64,000 nucleotides of DNA, from assembly GCA_036494715.1 (NCBI GenBank), contig DASXNY010000178.1:1-64000 (forward strand), read 5' to 3'. The DNA comes from JAICJR01 sp036494715 (GTDB taxonomy: Bacteria; Actinomycetota; Thermoleophilia; Solirubrobacterales; Thermoleophilaceae). Shown piece after piece: positions 45,682 to 54,402 of the stretch. The notes beneath the pieces are model-generated. The model saw only the letters and a list, made by a program, of their open reading frames with translations, was not told the origin of the DNA and searched no databases. The stretch's first letter is position 1. Each line of letters opens with the position of its first letter. A program made the translations under genes and the position numbers.

Positions 45682-46826
45682 CGGCCGCCGTCGGCACGCT
45701 CGACGAGCAGCTCGGCCGGCGGGTCGAGCGCGCCACCGCGCAGGCGGCCACGTTGCTCGGCGACGGCATGCCCTCGCCGCCGGACGACGGAGACGCGCAG
45801 GCCGCGCTCGCGCAGATCGTCGACGCCGTGACGGCCGCGCTGGCAGACGCCGCCGGCTCCGAGCCCTGGACCGATGCCACCGACCTCCACCGGCTCCAGC
45901 TCCAGCTCGTGCGGCGGCGCTTCGAGCGCCGCTTCGAGGCACTCGAGCGCGTACGGCAGTCGCTTGTCCGGCTGCGCGAGATCACCTCGCCGGGCGTGAT
46001 GATCGCCCGCGCGCCCGAGGAGCTGTGCGCGGCCTCCGGCTTCGACCGCGCGCTGCTCAGCCGCATCCGCGACGGGGCGCTCGTGCCCGAGTCGGCCTAC
46101 TTCGCGGACGACGCCGCGGGCGCGGCGAAGGCGATCGAGGACCTGCGCGAGCTGGCGCCGCGCCTCCAGCACCCGATGATCGAGACCGAGGTGATGCGCC
46201 GGCGCCGGGCGACGATCGTGCTCGAGGCGAGGCTCCACCCGCGCGTCCACCGCGAGATGGCGGAGCTGATGGGCTGGGAGTCCTACGCCGCGGCCGCCCT
46301 CGTGATCCAGGGCGAGGTCGTCGGCCTCCTGCACGCCGACCGTCTCCCGTCCGGCCGGCAGGTCGACGCGCTCGACCGCGACGTGCTCTGGGCGTTCGCG
46401 CTCGGCTACGCGCAGGTACTCGAGTCCGCCACGCTGCGCCGCACGCTGCGACGCGAGCGCGACCAGACGCGCCGCTTCCTCGACTGGCTCAACGCCCGCT
46501 CGGGGCAGCTGAGCGACGCGGCCCTCGACCTGTCCGCCGAGGAGCCGCCGCCGGCGAGCGCGGCCGCCTCGCTGTCCGAGCCGCTGTTGACGGAAGGCCG
46601 CGACGACCGCGCGGTCTTCGACGGGCTGCTCACGCGCCGCGAGCTCGACGTGCTGCGACTGATGGCGCGCGGCAAGACCAACAGCGCCGTGGCCGCCGAG
46701 CTCGTGATCTCGGAGGGCACGGTCAAGTTCCACGTCAACAACATCCTGCGCAAGCTGCACGCCGGCAACCGCGCGGAGGCGGCGTCGCGCTACCTGCGCC
46801 TCACGGGCGGCCGAGTAGCGCCCTGA
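45678..46826 (+). CDS. LuxR-type regulator with GAF-like sensor domain (second of pair)
   Basis: 382-residue paralogue of the preceding gene with the same layout: helical N-terminus, GAF-like region (LREITSPGVMIARAPEELCAASGFDRALLS, LVIQGEVVGLLHADR) and LuxR HTH (TRRELDVLRLMARGKTNSAV, SEGTVKFHVNNILRKLHA). The ATG at 45678 overlaps the first gene's stop (ATGA), so the pair is co-translated and may form heterodimers. The 3' end overlaps the convergent DUF559 gene by 26 bases. Confidence 0.82.
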   Translation: MTAAVGTLDEQLGRRVERATAQAATLLGDGMPSPPDDGDAQAALAQIVDAVTAALADAAGSEPWTDATDLHRLQLQLVRRRFERRFEALERVRQSLVRLREITSPGVMIARAPEELCAASGFDRALLSRIRDGALVPESAYFADDAAGAAKAIEDLRELAPRLQHPMIETEVMRRRRATIVLEARLHPRVHREMAELMGWESYAAAALVIQGEVVGLLHADRLPSGRQVDALDRDVLWAFALGYAQVLESATLRRTLRRERDQTRRFLDWLNARSGQLSDAALDLSAEEPPPASAAASLSEPLLTEGRDDRAVFDGLLTRRELDVLRLMARGKTNSAVAAELVISEGTVKFHVNNILRKLHAGNRAEAASRYLRLTGGRVAP

Positions 46827-47727
46827 GCTGGCGTACGACCTCGGCGCGCTCGTGCCTCAGCCGCCGGCCGGTGATGCGTATCACCACATAGCCGAGCAGC
46901 TGCAGCTCGATGTCCCGGGCACGGTCGCGCTCGAAGGCCTCGTGGGTGCCGTGGAAGTCCCACGTGTCGAGCTCGACGATCACGCGCCGGTCCTCCCAGA
47001 GCATGTCGACCTCGTAGGCGCCGACGAGGGCGTTGGACTGCGGGCGCGGAAGATGCTCGTCCGCAAGCAGCTTCAGAAACGCAATCTCCAGGTCCGAACG
47101 CGTGGTGGGCGCGTCGCGGTAATTGCTCAGCAGGGAGCGGAGTGGCTTGTGGCCGTGGCGTCCCGGGTTCCGTGTGAGGGTGTCGTCTATCGCCTGGAGG
47201 TCGAAGAGGCCGCGGCGCTCGGCGGTCTCCACCGCCTTCGCCAGCCGTGAGCGCGACTCCACCTCGGCGAGGTCGAGCAACGTGCGGGCGATTGTGGTGA
47301 TCGGGATGTCCTCGTGGACCGTGCGGTCGCGGCGGTCCAGCCGGCAGCGGTGCGCATCGATGCCGCGCAGGCGATGGCGGGTGGGCGCCGTCACGTCCAC
47401 GCGAGCGCGCTCGCTCGGCAGCAGCGCCCACCACGCCGCTGCGCTGCGGTGACTCAGCACGGCCTCAGGCCCGCACGCCAGCACCCCGGCCGCCAGCCGC
47501 CCCTTCCACGCAACAGCCCTGTGCCCCAGCGCATACACGCCTGGATACATGCGATGCAGCCGCCCCGACGCGGCCCAGTACTCGACGGCGCCCCGCCCGA
47601 GTCCGAGCGTGTAGAGCTGCCACGCCGCGACGGCACCACCCTGGCGCGTCGCCAGCTCGGCCGCCCTCCCGAGACGTGTGGTCAATCCTCCATGACTGTC
47701 CTGGGAAATTGACCACACGTCCGCCAT
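46801..47727 (-). CDS. DUF559/AbiEi-like domain protein
   Basis: About 308 residues. The N-terminal half resembles the AbiEi-type antitoxin winged-helix region (GAVAAWQLYTLGLGRGAVEYWAASGRLHRMYPGVYAL), and the C-terminal DUF559 domain resembles a Vsr-like PD-(D/E)XK nuclease (YEVDMLWEDRRVIVELDTWDFHG). Such proteins are frequent in actinobacteria and their role is not settled. The start is uncertain: the 5' end of the frame runs through a perfect palindrome (47673-47721), and ATG 47727, GTG 47718 or TTG 47688 are all possible. Confidence 0.72.
   Translation of the reverse strand: MADVWSISQDSHGGLTTRLGRAAELATRQGGAVAAWQLYTLGLGRGAVEYWAASGRLHRMYPGVYALGHRAVAWKGRLAAGVLACGPEAVLSHRSAAAWWALLPSERARVDVTAPTRHRLRGIDAHRCRLDRRDRTVHEDIPITTIARTLLDLAEVESRSRLAKAVETAERRGLFDLQAIDDTLTRNPGRHGHKPLRSLLSNYRDAPTTRSDLEIAFLKLLADEHLPRPQSNALVGAYEVDMLWEDRRVIVELDTWDFHGTHEAFERDRARDIELQLLGYVVIRITGRRLRHERAEVVRQLRALLGRP
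47673..47721. repeat. Nested palindromic element B (GACGTG...CACGTC)
   Basis: Perfect 14-base arms GACGTGTGGTCAAT (47673-47686) and ATTGACCACACGTC (47708-47721) enclose a 21-base spacer with a further small CCA/TGG inverted repeat. It lies at the 5' end of the DUF559 gene. Overall size (49 bases) and outer six bases equal those of the element at 24791-24839. Confidence 0.68.
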
Positions 47728-47806
47728 ACGGGCCAGCATGCGACCCATGCGCGCACGTCTCCACACGCGTGTGCGACAGGCGCGCGACGGCTGAGCTACG
47801 AAGGCG

Positions 47807-48523
47807 TTACGCGAACGCCGGCCGTGAGCGCTGTCGCGTGAGCTGGCGCTCGATCATTGCGAAGCGATCCGCGGCCTCGATGCCGGCGCAGCTCAGCCCG
47901 AAGGGGCGGCCGACTCGTTCGAGCAGGTCGAAGAGGCGCTCGGCGTACTCGCGCTCGACCAGGATGAGCGAGCGGGCGCTCGACTCCTCGAGCAGGAACA
48001 CCGGCAGGCCCTCGAGCGTGAGCGCGGAGAAGCTGGGCCGCGGCAACCCGATCGTGTCGAGGTCCCAGGCGCCCAGCGCGGCGATCACGGACGGCGCGGC
48101 GGGGCCGAGCAGCGCCAACGCGGCCAGCTCCTCGGTCTCGTCGGTGAGGAGCACGCCGGGGGTGCGGCGCACCGCGTCGTGCAAGCGCTCGCTCATCGCG
48201 AACGAGGCGGCGGGCTCGCACAGCACAAAGAGGCGGTCGGGCGAGGCCGAGCACCAGCGCACGTCGCGGGCACGGACGACCTCGTTGGGTTCGAGCTGGC
48301 AGTCGGAGAGGTACGAGACGACGCGGTCGATCGCCTCGGGGTAGCCGCGCAGCTCGAGCTTGCCGAGCTCGGAGCGGTCCACGAGGCCGACGCTGCGGGC
48401 ACAGACCGCGAGCTCGCCGGCGGGCGAGCCGAAGTGGGCGGCAACACGCCAGCCGTCGCGGCGCGTCAGCGTCGCACCCGCGCGGCGCAGCACGTGCTCC
48501 AGCGGGCTGCGATAGAGCGGCAT
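47807..48523 (-). CDS. GcvT/YgfZ-like folate-binding protein
   Basis: 238-residue protein resembling the folate-binding domain of aminomethyltransferases (SPLEHVLRRAGATL, GWRVAAHFGSPAGEL, VGLVDRSELGKLELRG). It is much shorter than GcvT (about 370 residues) and lacks the C-terminal barrel, so it is closer to YgfZ or SoxG-type proteins. ATG 48523 is preferred to GTG 48532; neither has a good ribosome site. It is divergent from the SAM-turnover operon, which fits one-carbon metabolism. Function is inferred only from fold. Confidence 0.7.
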   Translation of the reverse strand: MPLYRSPLEHVLRRAGATLTRRDGWRVAAHFGSPAGELAVCARSVGLVDRSELGKLELRGYPEAIDRVVSYLSDCQLEPNEVVRARDVRWCSASPDRLFVLCEPAASFAMSERLHDAVRRTPGVLLTDETEELAALALLGPAAPSVIAALGAWDLDTIGLPRPSFSALTLEGLPVFLLEESSARSLILVEREYAERLFDLLERVGRPFGLSCAGIEAADRFAMIERQLTRQRSRPAFA

Positions 48524-48576
48524 TGGGCGCACCGTACGCGAGTAAAGGGCAATGCGACCCTCCCACTAGTTAGGTC

Positions 48577-48779
48577 TTGCCCTATCGATAGGGGGGTTGT
48601 ATGCAGAACAGCCGCCAGAATGGTTGTGTGAGCGCTCGCAGCACGCTTGAGCCTGCTCGAAAGGTGTGGGAAGTCAGGCGCGATGGGAGTCGCGGCCCTG
48701 CCCCTCGTGGAGCACCATGCACACAGGCCCGGGGACCTTCCGGGGCTGTGGCGAGGAGAGGCGAGGAGAAGTGGCCAAC
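48577..48779 (+). promoter_or_regulatory. Promoter and long structured leader of the homocysteine methyltransferase/metK operon
   Basis: TTGCCC (48577-48582), a 17-base spacer and TATGCA (48600-48605) form a plausible promoter. The spacer includes most of the 12-base palindrome CCTATCGATAGG (48581-48592). The following leader of roughly 165 bases has an 11-base hairpin with one mismatch (48722-48732 with 48740-48750), about 15 bases before two GAGGAG ribosome-site-like repeats. No known SAM, SAH or cobalamin riboswitch could be matched with confidence. Confidence 0.45.
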
Positions 48780-50564
48780 GTGAGCACCGCGCTGCCGGCA
48801 GACGGGCAGTCCAACGCAGATGAGCCGCGCAACGCCTACGAGCGCGTACAGCGGCTGATCGTCACCGACCGCTGCGTGATGCTCGACGGCGGCACCGCCA
48901 CCGAGCTCGAGGAGGTCGTGGAGGACCGGCCCGAGCTCGAGGAGCGGCTGTGGGGCACGAGCGCGCTCGTGAACGCGCCGGAACAGGTGGCCCGCGTGCA
49001 CCGCAGCTACGTGGACGTCGGTTGCGACGTCATCTCCACCGACACCTGGGGCCTGCCGAGCGCACTACGCAGCGACCGCCCGGCGATCTGGGACTCCACC
49101 CGGCCGATCCACTGGATGGACATCGCGCGCCGCGGCGTGAGGCTCGCGCGTCGCGCCGTCGAGGAGGGTGGGCGCAGCGGCGAGTGCGCCGTGGCCTTCA
49201 GCATCAACGGCGACGTCGACACGCCCGAGGGCCACGAGACCGTGCGCCTGCTCGCGCGCGTGTTCGAGGAGGACCCGCCCGATCTCGTCCTGCTCGAGAC
49301 CCTGTCGCTCGTGCGCAGCTCGACCTACTCGACGGTCGAGAGCCTGCTTGCCACCGGCATCCCCGTCTGGATCAGCTTCCGCCGCTGCCGCCAGGGCGTG
49401 TGCGGGGTGTACGGCGAGCACTGGGGCGGCCCCGAGGGCGACGCCTTCGGCCGCGCAGCCCGCCGCTTCGAGGAGATGGGCGTCGGCGCGCTGCTGCTCA
49501 ACTGCATACCGCCCGACCACGTCGCGGGCATGCTCTCCTGGCTGCGCGACTTCACCGACATGCCGCTCGGCGTCTATCCCAACCTCGGCTACTTCACCAA
49601 TGCCGGCTGGCGCTTCGAGACCGCCATCACCGGCGAGAAGTACGCGGAGATGGCGCTCGGCTGGCGCGAGGAGGGCGCGCAGATCATCGGCGGCTGTTGC
49701 GGAGTAGGCCCGGAGCACATCGCGGCCGCAAGCAAGGCGCTCGCCGAGACCAAGCCGGGCCACCACCACCCCGAGCTCGAGGACGACGGGCTGAACGGCA
49801 ACGGCGCCCACGCCCCGGCGCCGCGCTGGAGGGACCCGCGCGGGCGCCCGCTGTTCCCGCTCGAGTTCCCGGACATCCTCGTCGAGGACGGGGTATTCCT
49901 CCCCACCCAGGGCAGCTTCCTCGTCTGGAAGTACCTCTTCCACGAGGGCATCGGGAGCCACGGCCGCTGTCTCGACATCGGCTCCGGCACCGGCCTGCTC
50001 GCCGTGCAGCTCGCGCTCAACGGCGCCGCCCACGTGCACGCGATCGACATCGACAAGCAGGCGGTGGACAACACGCTCACCAACGCCTTCCGCAACGGCG
50101 TGGCCGATCGCGTGAGCGCCGCCGCGGTGGACCTCTACCCGTGGCTGCCGGAGGAGCGTTACGACGTGATCGTCGCGAGCCTCTACCAGATGCCGGTCGA
50201 CCCGTTCGAGCAGGTGGTGACGCACCGGCCGCTCGACTACTGGGGCCGCAACCTGATCGACCATCTGATCGAGATGCTGCCGAAGGCGCTGGCCGACGAC
50301 GGCGTGGCGTACATCATGCAGTTGTCGATCATCGGGCAGGAACGCACGGCGGAGCTGCTAGACAAGATGGGCTTCGACGCGCGTGTGGTGGACTTCACGT
50401 TCTTCCCGTTCCACGATCTGTTCAAGGAGAAGCAGGATCAGATCGAGCGCGTCGAACAGCTATCGGACGCGTACCACATCGACATCGGCGACGAGGAAGT
50501 GATGGTCGCCTATCTGCTCGAGGTGACCCGTAAGGGGTCGGAAAGTGAGGGTCTTCCCAGATGA
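48780..50564 (+). CDS. Homocysteine S-methyltransferase fused to class I SAM methyltransferase
   Basis: About 594 residues in two enzymes. The N-terminal half (to about 330) is a homocysteine methyltransferase domain: MLDGGTATELEEV at the start, and zinc cysteines in LLNCIPP and IIGGCCGVGPEHI. A Gly/His-rich linker leads to a class I SAM-dependent methyltransferase (from about 395) with motif I CLDIGSGTGLLAVQLAL, acidic strand IDIDKQAVDN and SLYQMPVDP at the motif IV position. One half makes methionine from homocysteine; the other would consume SAM. GTG 48780 is preferred; GTG 48771 is also possible. metK overlaps the 3' end (ATGA). Confidence 0.87.
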   Translation: MSTALPADGQSNADEPRNAYERVQRLIVTDRCVMLDGGTATELEEVVEDRPELEERLWGTSALVNAPEQVARVHRSYVDVGCDVISTDTWGLPSALRSDRPAIWDSTRPIHWMDIARRGVRLARRAVEEGGRSGECAVAFSINGDVDTPEGHETVRLLARVFEEDPPDLVLLETLSLVRSSTYSTVESLLATGIPVWISFRRCRQGVCGVYGEHWGGPEGDAFGRAARRFEEMGVGALLLNCIPPDHVAGMLSWLRDFTDMPLGVYPNLGYFTNAGWRFETAITGEKYAEMALGWREEGAQIIGGCCGVGPEHIAAASKALAETKPGHHHPELEDDGLNGNGAHAPAPRWRDPRGRPLFPLEFPDILVEDGVFLPTQGSFLVWKYLFHEGIGSHGRCLDIGSGTGLLAVQLALNGAAHVHAIDIDKQAVDNTLTNAFRNGVADRVSAAAVDLYPWLPEERYDVIVASLYQMPVDPFEQVVTHRPLDYWGRNLIDHLIEMLPKALADDGVAYIMQLSIIGQERTAELLDKMGFDARVVDFTFFPFHDLFKEKQDQIERVEQLSDAYHIDIGDEEVMVAYLLEVTRKGSESEGLPR

Positions 50565-51802
50565 CGAGTGCCGGCAACGAGTTCCTGTTCACCTCGGAGT
50601 CGGTGACGGAGGGCCACCCGGACAAGATCGCCGACCAGATCTCCGACGGCGTCCTCGACGCCGTGATGGCCGAGGACCCGCTGGGCCGCGTGGCCTGCGA
50701 GACGCTCGTGAATACGGGCCTGGTGGTCGTATCGGGCGAGATCTCGACGACCGTCTACGTCGATGTGCCGAAGATCGCGCGCGACACGATCAAGCGGATC
50801 GGCTACGACAACGCGAGCTACGGCTTCGACTGCCACACGTGCGCGGTGATCACCGCGATCGACGAGCAGTCGCCGGACATCGCCCAGGGCGTGAATAACG
50901 CGTACGAGCGCCGCACGAGCGGCGACGATGACGAGCTCGGCGTGGCGGGAGCGGGCGACCAGGGCATGATGTTCGGTTACGCCACGCGCGAGACGCCGGA
51001 GCTGATGCCGATGCCGATCGCGCTTGCGCACAAGCTTGCGCAGCGGCTGTCGGAGGTGCGCAAGAGCGAGGTCCTCCCCTACCTGCGCCCCGACGGCAAG
51101 ACGCAGGTGACCGTGCGCTACGAGGACGGCCGCCCCGTCGAGGTCGACAAGATCCTGATCTCGACCCAGCACAAGCCGGGCGTCGACTCGGAGACACTGA
51201 TCAAGCCCGACCTCTGGGAGCACGTGCTGAAGCCCGTCCTCCCCGCGGGCCTCTACGACGAGAGCAGGCTGCGCGAGTCGCTGCTCGTCAACCCCACCGG
51301 CAAGTTCGAGATCGGCGGCCCGATGGGCGACTGCGGACTGACCGGGCGCAAGATCATCGTCGATACCTATGGCGGCGCCGCCCGCCACGGCGGTGGCGCG
51401 TTCAGCGGCAAGGACCCGTCCAAGGTCGACCGCAGCGCCGCCTACGCCGCGCGCTACGTCGCGAAGAACGTGGTGGCCGCCGGGCTCGCGGACCGCTGCG
51501 AGGTGCAGGTGGCGTACGCGATCGGCGTCGCGCACCCGGTCTCGATCATGGTCGAGACCTTCGGCACCGAGAAGATCGGCCGCGCGCAGATCATCGCGCT
51601 CATCAACGAGCACTTCGACCTACGGCCGGGCGCCTTCCGCAACTACCTCGACCTGCACCGCCCGATCTACCAGAAGACCGCGGCCTACGGCCACTTCGGC
51701 CGCGAGGACCGCGACTTCACCTGGGAGCGGACCGACCGCGCCGACGCCCTCCGCGACGCCGCCGGCCTCTCGCAGGCCGAGGCCGAGCCGGTGGGCGCGT
51801 GA
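50561..51802 (+). CDS. metK: S-adenosylmethionine synthetase
   Basis: 413-residue methionine adenosyltransferase forming SAM from methionine and ATP. Signatures are FTSESVTEGHPDKIADQISD at the N-terminus, GAGDQGMMFGYA near residue 130, and the P-loop-like GGGAFSGKDPSKVDRSAAY. Length is normal. The ATG at 50561 overlaps the upstream fusion gene and the PfkB gene overlaps its own end, so methionine synthesis, SAM synthesis and a kinase are co-translated. Confidence 0.95.
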   Translation: MTSAGNEFLFTSESVTEGHPDKIADQISDGVLDAVMAEDPLGRVACETLVNTGLVVVSGEISTTVYVDVPKIARDTIKRIGYDNASYGFDCHTCAVITAIDEQSPDIAQGVNNAYERRTSGDDDELGVAGAGDQGMMFGYATRETPELMPMPIALAHKLAQRLSEVRKSEVLPYLRPDGKTQVTVRYEDGRPVEVDKILISTQHKPGVDSETLIKPDLWEHVLKPVLPAGLYDESRLRESLLVNPTGKFEIGGPMGDCGLTGRKIIVDTYGGAARHGGGAFSGKDPSKVDRSAAYAARYVAKNVVAAGLADRCEVQVAYAIGVAHPVSIMVETFGTEKIGRAQIIALINEHFDLRPGAFRNYLDLHRPIYQKTAAYGHFGREDRDFTWERTDRADALRDAAGLSQAEAEPVGA

Positions 51803-52737
51803 GCATCACAGTCGTCGGCTCGCTCGCCTACGACCGGGTGAAGACGCCGTTTGGCGAGCGCGAGCGCATGCTCGGCGGCGCGGCTACGCACTTCGCCCTG
51901 GCGGCGTCGTTCTTCGACGGGGTGAACGTCGTTGGCCCCGTGGGCGACGACTTCCACGAGCCCGAGTTCGAGGTGCTCGCCACGCGCGGCACGCGGATCG
52001 ACGACGTCGAGCGAGTAGCCGGCGGCAAGACGTTCTTCTGGCACGGCGAGTACGGCTGGGACCTCAACTCGCGCGAGACGCTGGCCACCGAGCTGGGCGT
52101 ATTCGCGGACTTCCAGCCCAAGCTGTCCGACCGCTCGCGCGATGCCGACGTGCTGTTCCTGGCGAACATCCAGCCGGACCTCCAGCGTGCGGTGCGCGAG
52201 CAGTGCAAGGAAGCGCGCTTCAGCGCGCTCGACTCGATGGACCTCTGGATCGACACGGCGCGCGACTCGCTCGTCGGCGTGATCGAGCGCGTGGATTGCG
52301 TGATCCTCAACGACGCCGAGCTGCGCCAGCTCACCGAGAAGCCCAACCTGGTGTCCGCGGCGCGCGAGGTCCTGTCCTGGGGGCCAACCGTGGTGGTGGC
52401 CAAGCAGGGCGAGTACGGCGCTGCTCTGATCACGGCTAACTCGTTCTTCGCGCTGCCCGCCTACCCGCTCGAGACGGTGATCGACCCGACGGGCGCGGGG
52501 GACACCTTCGCCGGCGGCTTCGTCGGCTACGTGGCACGCCGCCTCGACGAGGGCGGCCTCGACGACACGAACCTGCGCCAGGCGATGGCGTACGGCACAG
52601 CGCTCGCCTCGTACAACGTCGAGGAGTTCGGCGCCGAGCGCGTGACACGGCTGCTGGCGGACGAGGTGCACGAGCGAGTGGCGGAGCTACGCAGGATCAC
52701 GCATTTCGAGGACGCGCCGGTGGAGCTCCTGTCGTGA
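51799..52737 (+). CDS. PfkB-family kinase, possible adenosine kinase
   Basis: 312-residue ribokinase-fold kinase with the catalytic signature DPTGAGDTFAGGF near residue 232 and the N-terminal glycine motif MLGGAATHFALAASFF. The GTG at 51799 overlaps the metK stop (GTGA). In this operon an adenosine kinase, clearing adenosine released from S-adenosylhomocysteine, would be a logical role, but SAH hydrolase is not in the window and a sugar substrate is equally compatible with the sequence. Confidence 0.86.
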   Translation: MSITVVGSLAYDRVKTPFGERERMLGGAATHFALAASFFDGVNVVGPVGDDFHEPEFEVLATRGTRIDDVERVAGGKTFFWHGEYGWDLNSRETLATELGVFADFQPKLSDRSRDADVLFLANIQPDLQRAVREQCKEARFSALDSMDLWIDTARDSLVGVIERVDCVILNDAELRQLTEKPNLVSAAREVLSWGPTVVVAKQGEYGAALITANSFFALPAYPLETVIDPTGAGDTFAGGFVGYVARRLDEGGLDDTNLRQAMAYGTALASYNVEEFGAERVTRLLADEVHERVAELRRITHFEDAPVELLS

Positions 52738-52766
52738 ACGGCTTTGACGGAAAAACGCGCCGGGAG

Positions 52767-53201
52767 TCAGGCGGCGAGTAGCCCGGCGAGCGGATCGACG
52801 AGCTCGACGCGCAGCCCGGGATGCTCGCGCTCGATGCGCGCCAGGCAGCGCTGGCCGAGCAGTGTCCGGCTGACGACCAGCTCGTCGTAGCAGCCCGCCC
52901 GCAGCTCGCTGGCGATGTGCCGCTTGGCGAGCCCCTTGCGGCAGGCGAACTTCACGCTCACGTCCGGCGGCAGGCCCGCCACCACGCCGCGGATCCACTC
53001 CGACGACTGCTCGCCGTGTTCACGGATCAGCTCGGCCGGATCGACACCCGCGAGCCGCGCCCAGTGGATCAGCCGCGCCGGCGACCAGACACACATCAGC
53101 GTAAGAGCGCCGTGCACCTCGGCTGCACGCGCGGCGGCGCGCTCCACGGTGGACTCTTCGCCCATACCAGGACGGCCGACTGCCAGGATGTTGAAGCTCA
53201 T
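52767..53201 (-). CDS. Universal stress protein-like protein
   Basis: 144-residue alpha/beta protein resembling UspA-type domains: MSFNILAVGRPGM at the N-terminus, then RAAEVHGALTLMCVW and the C-terminal YDELVVSRTLLGQRCLARIE. The typical ATP-binding G-2x-G-9x-G(S/T) motif is not clear, so nucleotide binding is doubtful. ATG 53201 has GGGGGAA about 8 bases upstream; the open frame continues to 53411 without support. It converges on the PfkB kinase gene. Confidence 0.6.
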   Translation of the reverse strand: MSFNILAVGRPGMGEESTVERAAARAAEVHGALTLMCVWSPARLIHWARLAGVDPAELIREHGEQSSEWIRGVVAGLPPDVSVKFACRKGLAKRHIASELRAGCYDELVVSRTLLGQRCLARIEREHPGLRVELVDPLAGLLAA

Positions 53202-53302
53202 CCCCGATTTCCCCCGGCTAACACCGTATATCGGGAGGCGGCGCCAGTCCAGCGCTAACCACCGCAGGTGGCGCGCCCGCGCACATCGGGTAGTCATGAG
53301 CC

Positions 53303-54301
53303 GTGACCAACGGATTGGCGCCCGCAGCCGAGCAGACGAGCCGACGCACCCTCGAGCGCACGCGCCGGAATACCGCCGCCAGCCGCAGGACCGTGCTGAT
53401 TGCGCTGGCATCCAACGCCACCGTCGCGCTGGTGAAGCTGTTCGGCGGGCTCGTGACCGGGTCCACCGCGATGCTCGCGGAGGCGGGGCACTCGGTGGCG
53501 GACACCGCCAACCAGGCCTTCCTGCTCGTGTCGATCGCCCTCGGCGGGCGCGAGCCCGACCCGGACCAGCCCTTCGGCTACGCCCAGATGCGCTTCCTGT
53601 GGACGTTCGTCGCGGCGGTGGGCATGTTCCTTGCCGGCGCCGTGTTTGCGATCGGCTATGGCGTGTACGAGCTGTTCGCGGGCAACAAGGCCACCGGCTT
53701 CACGGTCGCCTACATCACGCTCGCGATCGCCTTCGCGGCCGAGGGTGCCTCGTGGCTGCGGGCCCTGCGCCAGGTGCGCGGGGAGGCGGCCGAGGCCGGA
53801 CTGCCGCTGCTCCGCTACGTGCGCGGCAGTCGCGATCCCAACGTGAAGATGGTGTTGTTCGAGGACACCGCCGCGCTGGTCGGCATCTTCATCGCACTCG
53901 CCGGGATCGTGACCGACCAGGTGACCGGCTCCTCCGTGTTCGACCCGGCCGCCTCGATCGCGATCGGGATCCTGCTGGTGGCCGTGGCCATGTGGATGGG
54001 CCGCGACGTGTCGCATCTGCTGATCGGCGGCGCCGCGCGGCCCGAGGAGCGGGAGGCGCTCGAGCAGACGCTGCGCGGGTTCGATGAGATCGACGAGGTG
54101 GTCGAGCTCCTCACGATGACGCTCGGGCCGAACGCCCTGCTCGTGGCCGCCCGGATCGACCTTGCCAACAACCTGGATCCGGATAGAGTCGAGGAGATCT
54201 CAGACCGGATCGACGAGCGGTTGCGCGAGGTCGTGCCGGATGTCACAGAGGTATTTCTCGACGCCACGCGGGCGCGGACGAAGTCGGCCCGTCCCGCCTA
54301 A
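53303..54301 (+). CDS. Cation diffusion facilitator (CDF) transporter
   Basis: 332-residue metal/proton antiporter with six predicted helices. Metal-site residues are in AEAGHSVADTANQ (helix 2) and LFEDTAALVGI (helix 5); the C-terminal cytoplasmic domain (about 220-332) has the ferredoxin-like fold of the family (LTMTLGPNALLVAARIDL). Likely exports Zn, Fe, Mn or a similar divalent cation. The start is GTG 53303. Confidence 0.87.
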   Translation: MTNGLAPAAEQTSRRTLERTRRNTAASRRTVLIALASNATVALVKLFGGLVTGSTAMLAEAGHSVADTANQAFLLVSIALGGREPDPDQPFGYAQMRFLWTFVAAVGMFLAGAVFAIGYGVYELFAGNKATGFTVAYITLAIAFAAEGASWLRALRQVRGEAAEAGLPLLRYVRGSRDPNVKMVLFEDTAALVGIFIALAGIVTDQVTGSSVFDPAASIAIGILLVAVAMWMGRDVSHLLIGGAARPEEREALEQTLRGFDEIDEVVELLTMTLGPNALLVAARIDLANNLDPDRVEEISDRIDERLREVVPDVTEVFLDATRARTKSARPA

Positions 54302-54402
54302 GCCGATTTTCACCTCGCGTATACATGAAGTCGATTTTGAGGCTTCAAAGTTCAGACAACGGTCGATGTTCAATGGCGAATGCGACGGGAACAGTTTGCG
54401 GT

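Noticed and set aside
48660..48705. B12-box-like pieces (AAGTCAGG ... CCCTGCCCC) in the leader of the homocysteine methyltransferase gene.
   Set aside because: The two halves are separated by a long insert, and the other conserved cobalamin riboswitch parts (a CCCGCCACTG-like stretch and upstream stems) are missing. The downstream enzyme is a zinc, not a cobalamin, methyltransferase.
53294..54016. Histidine-rich 240-codon frame opposite the CDF transporter that looks metal-binding.
   Set aside because: Histidines arise from antisense GTG/ATG codons; the plus-strand CDF protein is convincing.
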